Shown: positions 17,871 through 27,063 of the stretch, piece after piece
Position numbering within the stretch: position 1 is the stretch's first letter
How the letters are laid out: each line of letters starts with the position of its first letter
Assembly (NCBI GenBank): GCA_900543585.1
Contig: UQRP01000026.1
Coordinates: 1 to 37,357, forward strand
DNA: 37,357 bases
Source of the DNA: an uncultured Prevotella sp.
GTDB taxonomy: Bacteria; Bacteroidota; Bacteroidia; Bacteroidales; Bacteroidaceae
Direction: 5' to 3'
The notes under the pieces: model-generated
The model's input: only the letters and a program-made list of their open reading frames with translations
Databases searched by the model: none
What the model was told of the DNA's origin: nothing
Made by a program: the position numbers and the translations under genes

Positions 17871-17920
17871 TACTCTATCAGAAGAAAAACAAACTAAAAC
17901 TTATCATTTAAACAAAGGAA

Positions 17921-19654
17921 ATGAACTGGAACGCTAAAGAATTCATTTGGTTAGACTGGGTAGTCTTAGCCATCGGCATCGGTCTTGTCGCCGTGGCCGT
18001 ATATAGAAGCATCATGAAGGACAAGCGCAAGATGCAGGGCGCTGACAGTCAGGACTATCTCTTCGGTAAGGGTGAGCCCTGGTGGGTGATAGGCGCTGCC
18101 ATCTTCGCGGCCAACATCGGCTCCGAGCACCTCGTAGGTCTCGCCGGCACGGGTGCGAAAGATGGTGTCGGTATGGCGCACTGGGAGATGCAGGGCTGGA
18201 TGATTCTCATCCTTGGCTGGCTCTTCGTACCTTTCTATCAGCTGCTCAACAACAAGCTCGGACGCATCATTACGATGCCGGAGTTTCTGAAATTCCGCTA
18301 TACCAAGGCCACAGGCTCCTGGCTGAGCATCATCACGTTGGTAGCCTATGTGCTCACCAAGGTGAGTGTGACGGCCTTCACGGGTGGCATCTTCTTTGAA
18401 TACCTGTTGGGCATTCCTTTCTGGTATGGAGCCCTTGGACTCATCTTGGTGACCGCCATCTTCACCATCTTCGGTGGCATGAAAGGTGTGATGACCATGT
18501 CGGCCATTCAGACGCCTATCCTTATCATCGGCTCCTTCTTGGTACTCTTCCTCGGACTGGCCACCTTGGGCGATGGCAGCATCACGCAGGGCTGGAGCAA
18601 TATGATGACTTATTGCAGCCAGCTCCACGACGGCTATGGCACCACCCACATGTTCCACTGGAGTGAGGGCGACCCGATGTATCACGACTATCCCGGCTTT
18701 GTGGTCTTCATCGGCGCCTCCATCATCGGCTTCTGGTATTGGTGCACCGACCAGCATATCGTTCAGCGTGTGTTGGGTCAGACCAAGGGCGAGGACAACA
18801 GCGTCGTGATGAAGCGTGCGCGCCGTGGCACCATCTGCGCCGGCTACTTCAAGCTTCTCCCTGTCTTCATGTTCCTCATCCCGGGCATGATTGCTGCGGC
18901 TTTGGCTGCCAACCCTGCTAAATACGGTCTTGTCATGAACAACACCGATGCCGCCTTTGCCCTGATGGTCAAGGATGTGCTGCCCGCCGGTGTGAAGGGT
19001 ATCGTCACCATCGGCTTCATCAGCGCACTGGTCACCTCGTTGGCTGCTTTCTTCAACTCCTGTGCCACCCTCTTCACCGAGGACTTCTACAAGCCTTTGC
19101 GTGCAGGCAAGAGCGAGGCCCACTACGTCCTCGTCGGCCGTTTGGCTACCGTGGCTGTGGTGCTGTTGGGCTTGGCCTGGATGCCGATTATGATGAGCAT
19201 GGACACACTCTACAGCTATCTGCAGAATATCCAGTCGCTCTTGGCTCCTGCCATGGTGGCTGTCTTCTCCTTAGGCATCTTCTCCAAGAAGATTACGCCG
19301 ATGGCCGGTCAGTGGGGCCTTATCGGTGGCTTTATCATCGGCATGCTGCGCTTGGTGACCAATGTCATTACCCACAACGGCGAGGCTGTGATGACAGGTG
19401 CTTTCTGGGAGCATACCACATGGTTCTGGCAGACCAACTGGCTCATCTTCGAGTGCTGGCTCCTGGTGTTCATCATCGTCATTATGTTTGTCATCTCTAT
19501 GTTCACCAAGGCTCCTTCTGCCGAGCAGATAGCCGCCATCACCTTTACCCCGGAATACCGCAAGCAAATTCGCGAGAGTTGGAGCATGGGCGACATCATC
19601 GCCACACTGGGTGTGGTAGCCCTCTGCGGTGCTTTCTATTGGTATTTCTTCTAA
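17921..19654 (+). CDS. Sodium:solute symporter family sugar transporter (probable L-arabinose)
   Basis: An inner-membrane SSS-family (SGLT-like) transporter that should bring arabinose into the cell with sodium. It is 577 aa with about 14 hydrophobic segments. Family features include PWWVIGAAIFAANIGSEHLVG near the first core helix, MPEFLKFRY, FGGMKGV and WCTDQHIVQRVLG. The gene sits between the epimerase and the AraR-type regulator, the same association seen in the Bacteroides thetaiotaomicron arabinose locus as I recall it. Arabinose as substrate is therefore an inference from position. Confidence 0.92.
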   Translation: MNWNAKEFIWLDWVVLAIGIGLVAVAVYRSIMKDKRKMQGADSQDYLFGKGEPWWVIGAAIFAANIGSEHLVGLAGTGAKDGVGMAHWEMQGWMILILGWLFVPFYQLLNNKLGRIITMPEFLKFRYTKATGSWLSIITLVAYVLTKVSVTAFTGGIFFEYLLGIPFWYGALGLILVTAIFTIFGGMKGVMTMSAIQTPILIIGSFLVLFLGLATLGDGSITQGWSNMMTYCSQLHDGYGTTHMFHWSEGDPMYHDYPGFVVFIGASIIGFWYWCTDQHIVQRVLGQTKGEDNSVVMKRARRGTICAGYFKLLPVFMFLIPGMIAAALAANPAKYGLVMNNTDAAFALMVKDVLPAGVKGIVTIGFISALVTSLAAFFNSCATLFTEDFYKPLRAGKSEAHYVLVGRLATVAVVLLGLAWMPIMMSMDTLYSYLQNIQSLLAPAMVAVFSLGIFSKKITPMAGQWGLIGGFIIGMLRLVTNVITHNGEAVMTGAFWEHTTWFWQTNWLIFECWLLVFIIVIMFVISMFTKAPSAEQIAAITFTPEYRKQIRESWSMGDIIATLGVVALCGAFYWYFF

Positions 19655-19672
19655 TCATACAATATTGAAGCT

Positions 19673-20350
19673 ATGACCGGATTCTATAGTGAATATTCTA
19701 AAGTATGGGTCTCTGTCGACTGCATTGTCTTCGGCTTTGAGGCTGATCAGCTCAAGCTCCTGATAGGCCGTCGTCAGATGGATCCGGGGCGCGGCGAGTG
19801 GTCGCTCTATGGTGGCTTCGTCGGCGCCGAGGAGAGTCTTACCGAAGCGGCACATCGTGTGCTGAGTCAGATGACCGGACTCAATCAGCTCTACATGCGG
19901 CAGGTGGGCGCCTATGGCGACATCGACCGCGACCCGGGCGAGCGTGTCATCTCAGTAGCCTATTGCGCGCTCATCAACGTCAAGGACTATGATGATGCCC
20001 TGCGGCAGAAGTATGGACTCGAATGGGTGCCTGTCGACAAGCTCCCCAAGCTCTATTCCGACCATAACAAGATGGTCAAGGATGCCCTGAGCATGCTCAG
20101 AAGGCATATCAACACCGAGCCGCTGAGCTTCAACCTGCTGCCACCGCTCTTCACCCTCACACAGTTGCAGCATGTCTACGAGGCCATCTTGGGCACAGAG
20201 ATAGACAAGCGCAACTTCCGGAAACGTATCAAGCAAATCGATTTCATTGAGAAGACCAATCTCATCGATAAGCTCTCGTCAAGGCGCGGAGCTGCCATGT
20301 ATCGCTTCAACAAGCATGCGTATGATATCGTACGGGAATTTAAACTTTAA
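19673..20350 (+). CDS. araR: AraR-type transcriptional regulator with inactive Nudix fold
   Basis: Cytoplasmic L-arabinose-responsive regulator of the kind described in gut Bacteroides. The 225-aa protein has an N-terminal Nudix-like domain (about 8-145) and a C-terminal winged-helix region (about 153-225, FTLTQLQHVYEAILG and RNFRKRIKQI). The Nudix box can be aligned (GFVGAEESLTEAAHRVLSQMTGL region, about 47-70), but the catalytic REUxEE positions read RVLSQM, so hydrolase activity should be lost and the domain probably binds the sugar. It lies 18 bases after the symporter and 10 bases before araD, inside the operon it likely controls. Similar folds occur in NrtR regulators, so the ligand assignment rests on the ara context. 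Confidence 0.88.
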   Translation: MTGFYSEYSKVWVSVDCIVFGFEADQLKLLIGRRQMDPGRGEWSLYGGFVGAEESLTEAAHRVLSQMTGLNQLYMRQVGAYGDIDRDPGERVISVAYCALINVKDYDDALRQKYGLEWVPVDKLPKLYSDHNKMVKDALSMLRRHINTEPLSFNLLPPLFTLTQLQHVYEAILGTEIDKRNFRKRIKQIDFIEKTNLIDKLSSRRGAAMYRFNKHAYDIVREFKL

Positions 20351-20360
20351 ACTGTAAGTC

Positions 20361-21062
20361 ATGTTAGAAGAATTAAAAGAAAAAGTATATCGTGCCAACC
20401 TCGATTTGGTGAAGCACAACCTCGTATTGTTCACCTGGGGCAATGTCTCGGCTATAGACCGCGAGCAGGGACTCGTCGTCATCAAGCCCTCCGGTGTCAG
20501 CTACGACACGATGAAGGCCAGCGACATGGTCGTCGTCGACCTGCAGACGGGCAAGGTCGTAGAGGGAAATCTCAACCCCTCTTCAGATACTCCTACCCAC
20601 CTGGTGCTCTATCGCAACTTCCCGGAGATAGGCGGTGTCGTACACACCCATTCCACTTATGCCACAGCGTGGGCACAGGCGGGCCGTGACATCCCCAATA
20701 TCGGGACCACCCATGCCGACTATTTCCACGATGCCATCCCCTGCACCGACGATATGACGAAGGACCAGATGGACGCGTATGAATACAACACCGGTGTGGT
20801 CATCGTCGACAAGTTCAACAAAGATCATATCAACTATGTCCATACGCCCGGCGTGCTGGTGAAGAACCATGGCCCCTTCACCTGGGGCAAGGATGCCGAC
20901 GAGGCTGTCTACCATGCCGTTGTGGCTGAGCAGGTGGCGAAGATGGCTTTCATCTCCTTCTCGGTCAATCCGCAGACAACGATGAACCCGCTGCTCGTAG
21001 AGAAGCACTTCTCACGCAAGCACGGACCCAACGCCTATTATGGGCAGAAGAAAAACAAGTAA
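20361..21062 (+). CDS. araD: L-ribulose-5-phosphate 4-epimerase
   Basis: Converts L-ribulose 5-phosphate to D-xylulose 5-phosphate, the last specific step of arabinose breakdown. It is a 233-aa class II aldolase-fold enzyme. The metal and catalytic residues fall almost at Escherichia coli AraD numbering: Asp76 (NPSSDTPTH), His95 and His97 (VVHTHSTYATAW), Asp120 (TTHADYFHD), His170 (LVKNHGPFTWG), and a C-terminal Tyr226-Tyr227 pair. Fuculose aldolases share the fold, but the length, the ATAW motif and the ara neighbours support AraD. Confidence 0.95.
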   Translation: MLEELKEKVYRANLDLVKHNLVLFTWGNVSAIDREQGLVVIKPSGVSYDTMKASDMVVVDLQTGKVVEGNLNPSSDTPTHLVLYRNFPEIGGVVHTHSTYATAWAQAGRDIPNIGTTHADYFHDAIPCTDDMTKDQMDAYEYNTGVVIVDKFNKDHINYVHTPGVLVKNHGPFTWGKDADEAVYHAVVAEQVAKMAFISFSVNPQTTMNPLLVEKHFSRKHGPNAYYGQKKNK

Positions 21063-21110
21063 TAGCAAACAATCAAATTCACTTAAAAACAACAATAAAA
21101 AGATACTATC

Positions 21111-22655
21111 ATGGAAAACGCATTTAAAGATTTCGAAGTATGGTTTGTCACAGGTGCTCAGCTGCTCTATGGCGGCGACGCTGTCAAGCAGGTAGATGGA
21201 CATTCTAAGGAGATGGTCGACGGAATGAACAACTCCGGCCTCCTGCCCGTCAAGGTCGTCTATGCCGGCACGGCCAACAGCTCCAAGGAGGTGGCCGACG
21301 TGATGTCGCGCGCCAATGTCGACAGCAAGTGTATCGGTGTCATCTGCTGGATGCATACTTTCTCGCCTGCTAAGATGTGGATCAAGGGCATGCAGATTCT
21401 CCGCAAGCCGCTCCTCCACTTCCATACACAGTACAACGAGAAGATTCCATACGATACCATCGACATGGACTTCATGAACCTCAACCAGAGTGCCCATGGC
21501 GACCGTGAGTTTGCCCATATCCTCTCTCGCCTGCGCAAGCCGCGCAAGACCGTCATCGGCTATTGGAAGGATGAGAAGACGCTCAAGCACATCGCTGTCT
21601 GGGAGCGTGTCTGCGCCGGTGTGGCCGACGCCCAGGACTGCCTCATCATCCGCTTCGGCGACCAGATGAACAATGTGGCCGTCACCGATGGCGATAAGGT
21701 GGCCTTCGAGCAGGTCCTCGGCTATCATGTCGACTACGTGCAGTTCTCCACCGTCATGGAGTATTTCGACAAGATTAAGGACGCTGATGTCGACGCCCTC
21801 GTGCACGATGTCTACTTCAAGGAGTATGTCGTGGCCGACGCCCTGAAGGACGAGCAGAGCGTGGAGTACAAGAAGATATGGAATGCTGCCAAGGCCGAGC
21901 TGACCCTCCGTGCCGTCCTCAAGGCTTATGGTGCCAAGGGCTTCACGACCAACTTCGACGATCTCGGCGATGTCAATGTCGAGGAGACGGGCCACGGCTT
22001 CGACCAGATTCCGGGTCTCGCCTCTCAGCGCCTGATGCACGACGGCTACGGCTTCGGTGCCGAGGGCGACTGGAAGAGCGCCTGCCTGTATCGCACCACA
22101 TGGTTCATGAGCCAGGGCCTGCCCGGTGGCACTTCCTTCCTGGAGGACTATACCCTGAACTTCGACGGCGACAACACGTCCATCTTGGAGTCGCACATGC
22201 TGGAGGTCAACCCCGACATCTCCGAGGAGAAGCCGCGCCTGGAGGTCCACTTCCTCGGCATCGGTGTGCGCAAGACCCCGACAGCGCGCCTTGTCTTCAC
22301 CACCAAGCAGGGCCATGGCATCACAGCCACCGTCGTCGATATGGGCAACCGCTTCCGCCTCATTGCCAACGATGTCAACCTCATCAAGAGCAAGCCGCTA
22401 CCGAAGCTCCCCGTAGCTTCAGCCCTGTGGATTCCCGAGCCGACCTTCGAGGTGGGTGTAGGCTGCTGGATGAATGCCGGAGGCACCCACCACTCCTGCT
22501 TCAGCTTCGGACTCACCGACGAGTACTGGCGCGACTTCGCTGAGATTGCCGACATGGAGGCTTGCATCATCAACAAGGACACCGACTACGAGCAGTTCCG
22601 CAAGGAGCTCCGCTGGAATGAGGTCTACTACATGCTCAACAAAGCACTGAGATAA
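21111..22655 (+). CDS. araA: L-arabinose isomerase
   Basis: Cytoplasmic metal-dependent enzyme converting L-arabinose to L-ribulose. It has 514 aa, close to the 500 aa of E. coli AraA. Metal ligands are recognisable as Glu318 (GYGFGAEGDWK), Glu345 (GGTSFLEDYT), His362 (SHMLEVNP) and His460 or His461 (GGTHHSCFSF). Other family motifs are CWMHTFSPAKMWI and LHFHTQYN. It follows araD after 48 bases and is followed by a hairpin with a T run that may reduce read-through into the kinase gene. Confidence 0.97.
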   Translation: MENAFKDFEVWFVTGAQLLYGGDAVKQVDGHSKEMVDGMNNSGLLPVKVVYAGTANSSKEVADVMSRANVDSKCIGVICWMHTFSPAKMWIKGMQILRKPLLHFHTQYNEKIPYDTIDMDFMNLNQSAHGDREFAHILSRLRKPRKTVIGYWKDEKTLKHIAVWERVCAGVADAQDCLIIRFGDQMNNVAVTDGDKVAFEQVLGYHVDYVQFSTVMEYFDKIKDADVDALVHDVYFKEYVVADALKDEQSVEYKKIWNAAKAELTLRAVLKAYGAKGFTTNFDDLGDVNVEETGHGFDQIPGLASQRLMHDGYGFGAEGDWKSACLYRTTWFMSQGLPGGTSFLEDYTLNFDGDNTSILESHMLEVNPDISEEKPRLEVHFLGIGVRKTPTARLVFTTKQGHGITATVVDMGNRFRLIANDVNLIKSKPLPKLPVASALWIPEPTFEVGVGCWMNAGGTHHSCFSFGLTDEYWRDFAEIADMEACIINKDTDYEQFRKELRWNEVYYMLNKALR

Positions 22656-22667
22656 CTCTATCTATCC

Positions 22668-22709
22668 AGGGCACTCGGCGCAACCATCTTCGTCGGGTGC
22701 CCTATTTTT
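22668..22709 (+). terminator. Hairpin with T run between araA and the kinase gene
   Basis: AGGGCACTCGGCG (22668-22680) pairs over 13 positions, two of them G-U, with CGTCGGGTGCCCT (22691-22703); ATTTTT follows. With only 68 bases between the genes and no promoter seen after it, partial termination that sets the araA:araB ratio is plausible. Confidence 0.75.
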
Positions 22710-22723
22710 AACTGCATATCATC

Positions 22724-24322
22724 ATGGACGCTAAATCTACTATACAATCCGGCAAAGCCATCCTCGGCATCGAGTTTGGCTCTACACGTATCAAAGGAGT
22801 GCTCATCGACGAGCACAACAACCCCATAGCTCAGGGCAGCCATACCTGGGAGAACCAGCTCGTCGACGGCCTGTGGACCTACAGCATCGACGCCATCTGG
22901 GCGGGCTTGCAAGACTGCTATGCCAACCTGTGCGAGGACGTGAGAAGACAATACAATGTCGACATCCGCCAGCTTGCCGCCATCGGCATCAGTGCGATGA
23001 TGCACGGCTACATGCCTTTCGGCGAGGACGGCAAGATTCTCGTACCTTTCCGCACCTGGCGCAACACCAACACGGGCGCTGCCGCCAAAGAGCTCTCCGA
23101 GCTTTTCAACTTCAACATCCCGCTCCGCTGGAGCATCGCACATCTCTATCAGGCCATCCTCAACAACGAGCCGCATGTGGGCAGCATCAGCTATCTCACC
23201 ACCTTGGCAGGATATATCCACTGGCAGCTGACGGGCGAGAAGGTCCTGGGCATCGGCGACGCCTCGGGCATGATACCCATCGACCCGCAGACCAAGCAGT
23301 TTGACGCTACGATGAAGGCCAAGTTTGAGCATCTCATCGCCGACCGCCACTATCCCTGGCATTTAGACGATATCCTCCCTCAAGTGCGCGTTGCCGGCGA
23401 GGCTGCTGGCCGTCTGACAGCCGAAGGTGCCCGACTCCTCGACAAGTCCGGCCTTCTGCTGCCCGGTGCCGTCTTCTGCCCGCCCGAGGGCGATGCCGGT
23501 ACGGGCATGGCAGCGACCAATGCCGTCAAGGTGCGCACGGGCAATGTGTCAGCAGGCACCTCTTCCTTCTCAATGATCGTCTTGGAGAAGAATCTCTCCA
23601 AGCCTTACCCGATGATAGACATCGTCACCACCCCCGACGGTCTCCCCGTGGCCATGGTGCACTGCAACAACTGCACGTCGGAAATCAATGCCTGGGCCGG
23701 CCTCTTCAAGGAGTATGCCGAGCTGTTGGGCGTCAAGCAGAGCACCAACGAACTCTACACCCATCTCTTCAACATCGCGCTGGAGGGCGAGACCGACTGT
23801 GGCGGGCTCCTGTCTTACAACTATGTCTCCGGTGAGCCGGTGACGAACTTGGCCGAGGGGCGTCCGCTCTTTGTCCGTGAGGCCAACGACCACTTCACGC
23901 TTGCCAACTTCATGCGCTCCCAGCTCTATGCTGCCGTGGCTGTGCTGAAGATAGGCAACGATGTACTCTTCAAGGACGAGCATGTGGCCGTGGACCGTAT
24001 CACGGGTCATGGCGGCTACTTCACCACGAAGGGTGTGGGCCAGCGCATCGTGGCCGCTGCCCTCAACTCCCCCATCTCCGTCATGGAGACAGCCGGAGAG
24101 GGTGGTGCCTGGGGAATAGCCCTCTTGGCATCCTATTGCGTCAACAAGGGTGCGCAGCAGAGCCTCCCCGACTTCCTCGACGAGAAGGTCTTCGCTGGAA
24201 ACAAAGGCACGGAAGTCAAACCCACGCCCGAAGATGTAGCGGGCTTTGAGAAGTATATCGAGGCCTACAAGAAGGGGTTGAACATTGAGAAAGCTGCGGT
24301 AGAATATAAGGCCGCACATTAA
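22724..24322 (+). CDS. araB: FGGY-family carbohydrate kinase, probable L-ribulokinase
   Basis: Phosphorylates L-ribulose to L-ribulose 5-phosphate using ATP. The 532-aa protein shows the two actin-like domains of FGGY kinases: the N-terminal phosphate-binding strand LGIEFGSTRIKGVLID (about 14-29), ISAMMHGYMPF, the hinge-region GNVSAGTSSFSM, and the C-terminal ATP-binding signature GHGGYFTTKGVGQRIVAAAL and GEGGAWGIALLAS. It is closer in pattern to xylulokinase-like FGGY proteins than to the 566-aa E. coli AraB, which I believe is the Bacteroidota form. Context (araA, araD, araR) makes ribulokinase the best call. Confidence 0.88.
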   Translation: MDAKSTIQSGKAILGIEFGSTRIKGVLIDEHNNPIAQGSHTWENQLVDGLWTYSIDAIWAGLQDCYANLCEDVRRQYNVDIRQLAAIGISAMMHGYMPFGEDGKILVPFRTWRNTNTGAAAKELSELFNFNIPLRWSIAHLYQAILNNEPHVGSISYLTTLAGYIHWQLTGEKVLGIGDASGMIPIDPQTKQFDATMKAKFEHLIADRHYPWHLDDILPQVRVAGEAAGRLTAEGARLLDKSGLLLPGAVFCPPEGDAGTGMAATNAVKVRTGNVSAGTSSFSMIVLEKNLSKPYPMIDIVTTPDGLPVAMVHCNNCTSEINAWAGLFKEYAELLGVKQSTNELYTHLFNIALEGETDCGGLLSYNYVSGEPVTNLAEGRPLFVREANDHFTLANFMRSQLYAAVAVLKIGNDVLFKDEHVAVDRITGHGGYFTTKGVGQRIVAAALNSPISVMETAGEGGAWGIALLASYCVNKGAQQSLPDFLDEKVFAGNKGTEVKPTPEDVAGFEKYIEAYKKGLNIEKAAVEYKAAH

Positions 24323-24379
24323 TTTTCACTAAATTCAATAAGAATGATAGCTCAGGGAAGTGTAAAAAGACAATTTTAT

Positions 24380-24410
24380 TTTGTTATTCCGCTTGTTTGA
24401 GCTATCTTTG
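24380..24410 (+). promoter_or_regulatory. Promoter of the transketolase gene
   Basis: TTTG (24380-24383), 19 bases, then TATCTTTG (24403-24410) matches both consensus elements of the Bacteroidota primary sigma factor. Transketolase can thus be made independently of arabinose. Confidence 0.82.
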
Positions 24411-24470
24411 CAGAGATTTTAAGGCTAAAGCCCAATCAACATTAAAAACGAACAGAAACAATATATCATT

Positions 24471-26495
24471 ATGAACGACATTCAAGTGATGAACCATGCA
24501 GCCGACAACATTCGTATTCTGGCTGCCTCTATGGTAGAGAAGGCTAACTCCGGTCACCCGGGTGGTGCCATGGGTGGTGCTGACTTCATCAACGTGCTCT
24601 TCAGTGAGTATCTTGTCTACGACCCTGAAGACCCGACATGGACCGGCCGCGACCGCTTCTACCTGGACCCCGGACACATGAGCCCCATGCTCTACAGTGC
24701 GCTGACGCTCCAGGGCAAATTCTCTATCGAGGACATCAAGCAGTTCCGCCAGTGGGGCTCTCCCTGCCCCGGTCATCCCGAACTCGATGTGATGCATGGT
24801 ATCGAGAACTCCTCAGGTCCTTTAGGTCAGGGTCATGCCATTGCCGCCGGTGCTGCCGTGGCTGAGAAGTTCTTGGAGGCCCGCTTAGGCAAGGAGGTGA
24901 TGCAGCATCGCATCTTCTGCTACATCTCCGACGGTGCCGTCGAGGAGGAGATCTCGCAGGGCGTAGGACGCGTTGCCGGCACCTTAGGTCTCGACAACTT
25001 GATTATGTTCTATGATGCCAACGACATCCAGCTCTCCACGGAGACCAAGGATGTCATGGATGAGGACACAGCAGCTAAATACCGCGCCTGGCACTGGAAT
25101 GTCATAGAAATCAATGGTAATGACGTGGCCGAGATTCGCAAGGCCCTCGACAGTGCTATTGCCGAGAGCGAGCGGCCTACCCTCATCATCGGTAAGACCA
25201 TCATGGGCCGTGGCGCTGTCAAGGCCGACGGCACCAGCTATGAGCACAGTGTGAAGACGCACGGTGCTCCCCTCGGCGACGGTGCCTATATCAACACCAT
25301 CAAGCACCTCGGTGGCGACCCTGAGAATCCCTTCGTCATCTTCGACGATGTGAAGAAGCTCTATGCTGACCGCCGTGAGGAGCTGAAGAAGATTGTCGCC
25401 GCCCGTCGTGCTGAGGAGCAGCGCTGGGCCGAGGCGCATCCTGACAAGAAGCAGCTCATGGACGAGTGGTTCTCCGGCAAGGCGCCGAAGGTGGACTGGA
25501 GCAAGGTGCAGCAGAAGGAGGGCGTGGCCACACGTGCCGCTTCCTCAGCATGCCTGGCAGAGCTCGCCAAGCAGGTGCCGAACATGATCTGTGCGTCCGC
25601 CGACCTCTCCAACTCTGACAAGACCGACGGCTTCCTCAAGCAGACCCATGCCTTCGTAAAGGGCGACTTCACGGGTGCCTTCTTCCAGGCTGGTGTGGCA
25701 GAGCTGACCATGGCCGACATGTGCATCGGCATGATGCTCCATGGTGGCGTCATTGCCGCCTGTGGCACCTTCTTCGTCTTCTCCGACTATATGAAGCCTG
25801 CCATCCGCTTAGCCGCTCTCATGGGCGTACCGATGAAGTTCATCTGGTCGCACGACGCCTTCCGTGTCGGTGAGGACGGTCCTACCCACGAGCCTGTGGA
25901 GCAGGAGGCGCAGATCCGTCTCATGGAGAAGCTCCAGAACCATAAGGGCAAGGACAGCGTGCGCGCCTTCCGCCCAGCCGACGCCGACGAGACGACGGTG
26001 TGCTGGGCCATGGCCATGGAGAACATGGACACGCCGACAGCGCTTATCTTTTCCCGTCAGACTGTCGCTAAGCTGCCGGCTGGCAACGACTACGAGCAGG
26101 CGCGTAAGGGCGCTTACATCGTGGCAGGCTCCGACGACAACCCCGATGTCATCCTCGTGGCCAGCGGCTCGGAGGTATCGACATTGGAGGCCGGCTGTGC
26201 TGCCCTCCGTGCCGACGGCATCAAGGTCAGAGTTGTCAGCGCTCCCTCTGAGGGTCTCTTCCGCCGTCAGCCGAAGGAGTATCAGGAGGCGGTGCTGCCC
26301 TACAATGTGAAGAAGTTCGGTCTGACGGCCGGACTGCCCTGCACCTTAGAGGGTCTTGTAGGCATCGGTCCCAACAGCCGCATCTACGGTATGAAGAGCT
26401 TCGGATTCTCTGCGCCGTACAAGGTCTTGGACGAGAAGCTCGGATATACCGGCGACAACGTCTACAAGCAGGTGAAAGAATTTTTATCAAAATAA
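24471..26495 (+). CDS. tkt: Transketolase
   Basis: Thiamine-diphosphate enzyme of the non-oxidative pentose phosphate pathway; it uses the xylulose 5-phosphate made by the ara enzymes. The 674-aa length is normal. The substrate loop NSGHPGGAMGGADF (about 26-39), the diphosphate-binding region CYISDGAVEEEISQGVGR with the downstream YDAND (about 149-185), and the pyrimidine domain with DGFLKQTHAFVKGDF and HDAFRVGEDGPTHEPVEQ are clear. It starts 148 bases after the kinase gene with its own promoter and ends at a terminator. Many Bacteroidota carry more than one transketolase; this would be the ara-linked one. Confidence 0.97.
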   Translation: MNDIQVMNHAADNIRILAASMVEKANSGHPGGAMGGADFINVLFSEYLVYDPEDPTWTGRDRFYLDPGHMSPMLYSALTLQGKFSIEDIKQFRQWGSPCPGHPELDVMHGIENSSGPLGQGHAIAAGAAVAEKFLEARLGKEVMQHRIFCYISDGAVEEEISQGVGRVAGTLGLDNLIMFYDANDIQLSTETKDVMDEDTAAKYRAWHWNVIEINGNDVAEIRKALDSAIAESERPTLIIGKTIMGRGAVKADGTSYEHSVKTHGAPLGDGAYINTIKHLGGDPENPFVIFDDVKKLYADRREELKKIVAARRAEEQRWAEAHPDKKQLMDEWFSGKAPKVDWSKVQQKEGVATRAASSACLAELAKQVPNMICASADLSNSDKTDGFLKQTHAFVKGDFTGAFFQAGVAELTMADMCIGMMLHGGVIAACGTFFVFSDYMKPAIRLAALMGVPMKFIWSHDAFRVGEDGPTHEPVEQEAQIRLMEKLQNHKGKDSVRAFRPADADETTVCWAMAMENMDTPTALIFSRQTVAKLPAGNDYEQARKGAYIVAGSDDNPDVILVASGSEVSTLEAGCAALRADGIKVRVVSAPSEGLFRRQPKEYQEAVLPYNVKKFGLTAGLPCTLEGLVGIGPNSRIYGMKSFGFSAPYKVLDEKLGYTGDNVYKQVKEFLSK

Positions 26496-26519
26496 GATTA
26501 TAGTTGATTACACTTTTTC

Positions 26520-26557
26520 CCCCGAGGTCTCTGTGAAGAGCTCTCGGGGCTTTTTTT
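26520..26557 (+). terminator. Intrinsic terminator after transketolase
   Basis: CCCCGAG (26520-26526) pairs with CTCGGGG (26543-26549), extended by CTCT/AGAG around a GTGA loop, and is followed by seven T (26551-26557). Confidence 0.88.
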
Positions 26558-26590
26558 GCTCATTACCACCTACCACCTCATACCCTGCTG

Positions 26591-27049
26591 CCCACGTGAG
26601 ACCTCTCCGAGGTCTTTCCACTCTGCCATCCTGCCACCCCAGGTCGCTCCCGAGTGTGGCTTCCGCAAGCTCCAGCCCCACTCGTCCGACGACCTGGGGT
26701 TATTCATGGTGTGACCCCTCCGGGGTCAGTGCTTGCCGGTATTGTCTGTGTGTTCAAGGATGGTGTGGGTGGAGCGTAGCCCTCGAAAGGGGCACACCAT
26801 GGATGCCTGCGGTGGAGCACTGACCCCGGAGGGGTCACACCATGGATGTCAGTGGTGGAGCGCTGACCCCCCCCCCGAATGGGCACACCATGGATGCCGG
26901 TGGAGCACTGACCCCGGAGGGGTCACACTGTGGATGACCCCAGGTCGTCGAGGGGCTGGGAGGACGACGCGAAGCGAGGCCTCCCGGCACCGAGCGACCT
27001 GGGGTAGAGTGAGGAGAGTGGGAAGACCTCGGAGAGGTCTCACGTGGAC
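26591..27049. repeat. Composite element: two inverted hairpin-rich arms around a tandem-repeat core
   Basis: No gene is supported in the 729 bases between transketolase and the ABC-F gene. The left arm (26591-26732) is the reverse complement of the right arm (26905-27049), with conserved ends and a variable middle. Each arm, read outward, has three hairpins: TGACCCC-GGA-GGGGTCA; CCCCAGGTCG...CGACCTGGGG enclosing an inner stem; and AGACCTC-GGA-GAGGTCT. The core (about 26735-26904) repeats CACACCATGGATG...GGTGGAGC.CTGACCCC with a period of roughly 40-50 bases and contains a run of ten C (26867-26876). A third arm lies at 37189-37334. Open frames across it are short and repetitive, so I treat it as non-coding. 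Confidence 0.88.
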
Positions 27050-27063
27050 GGCATGACATATCA

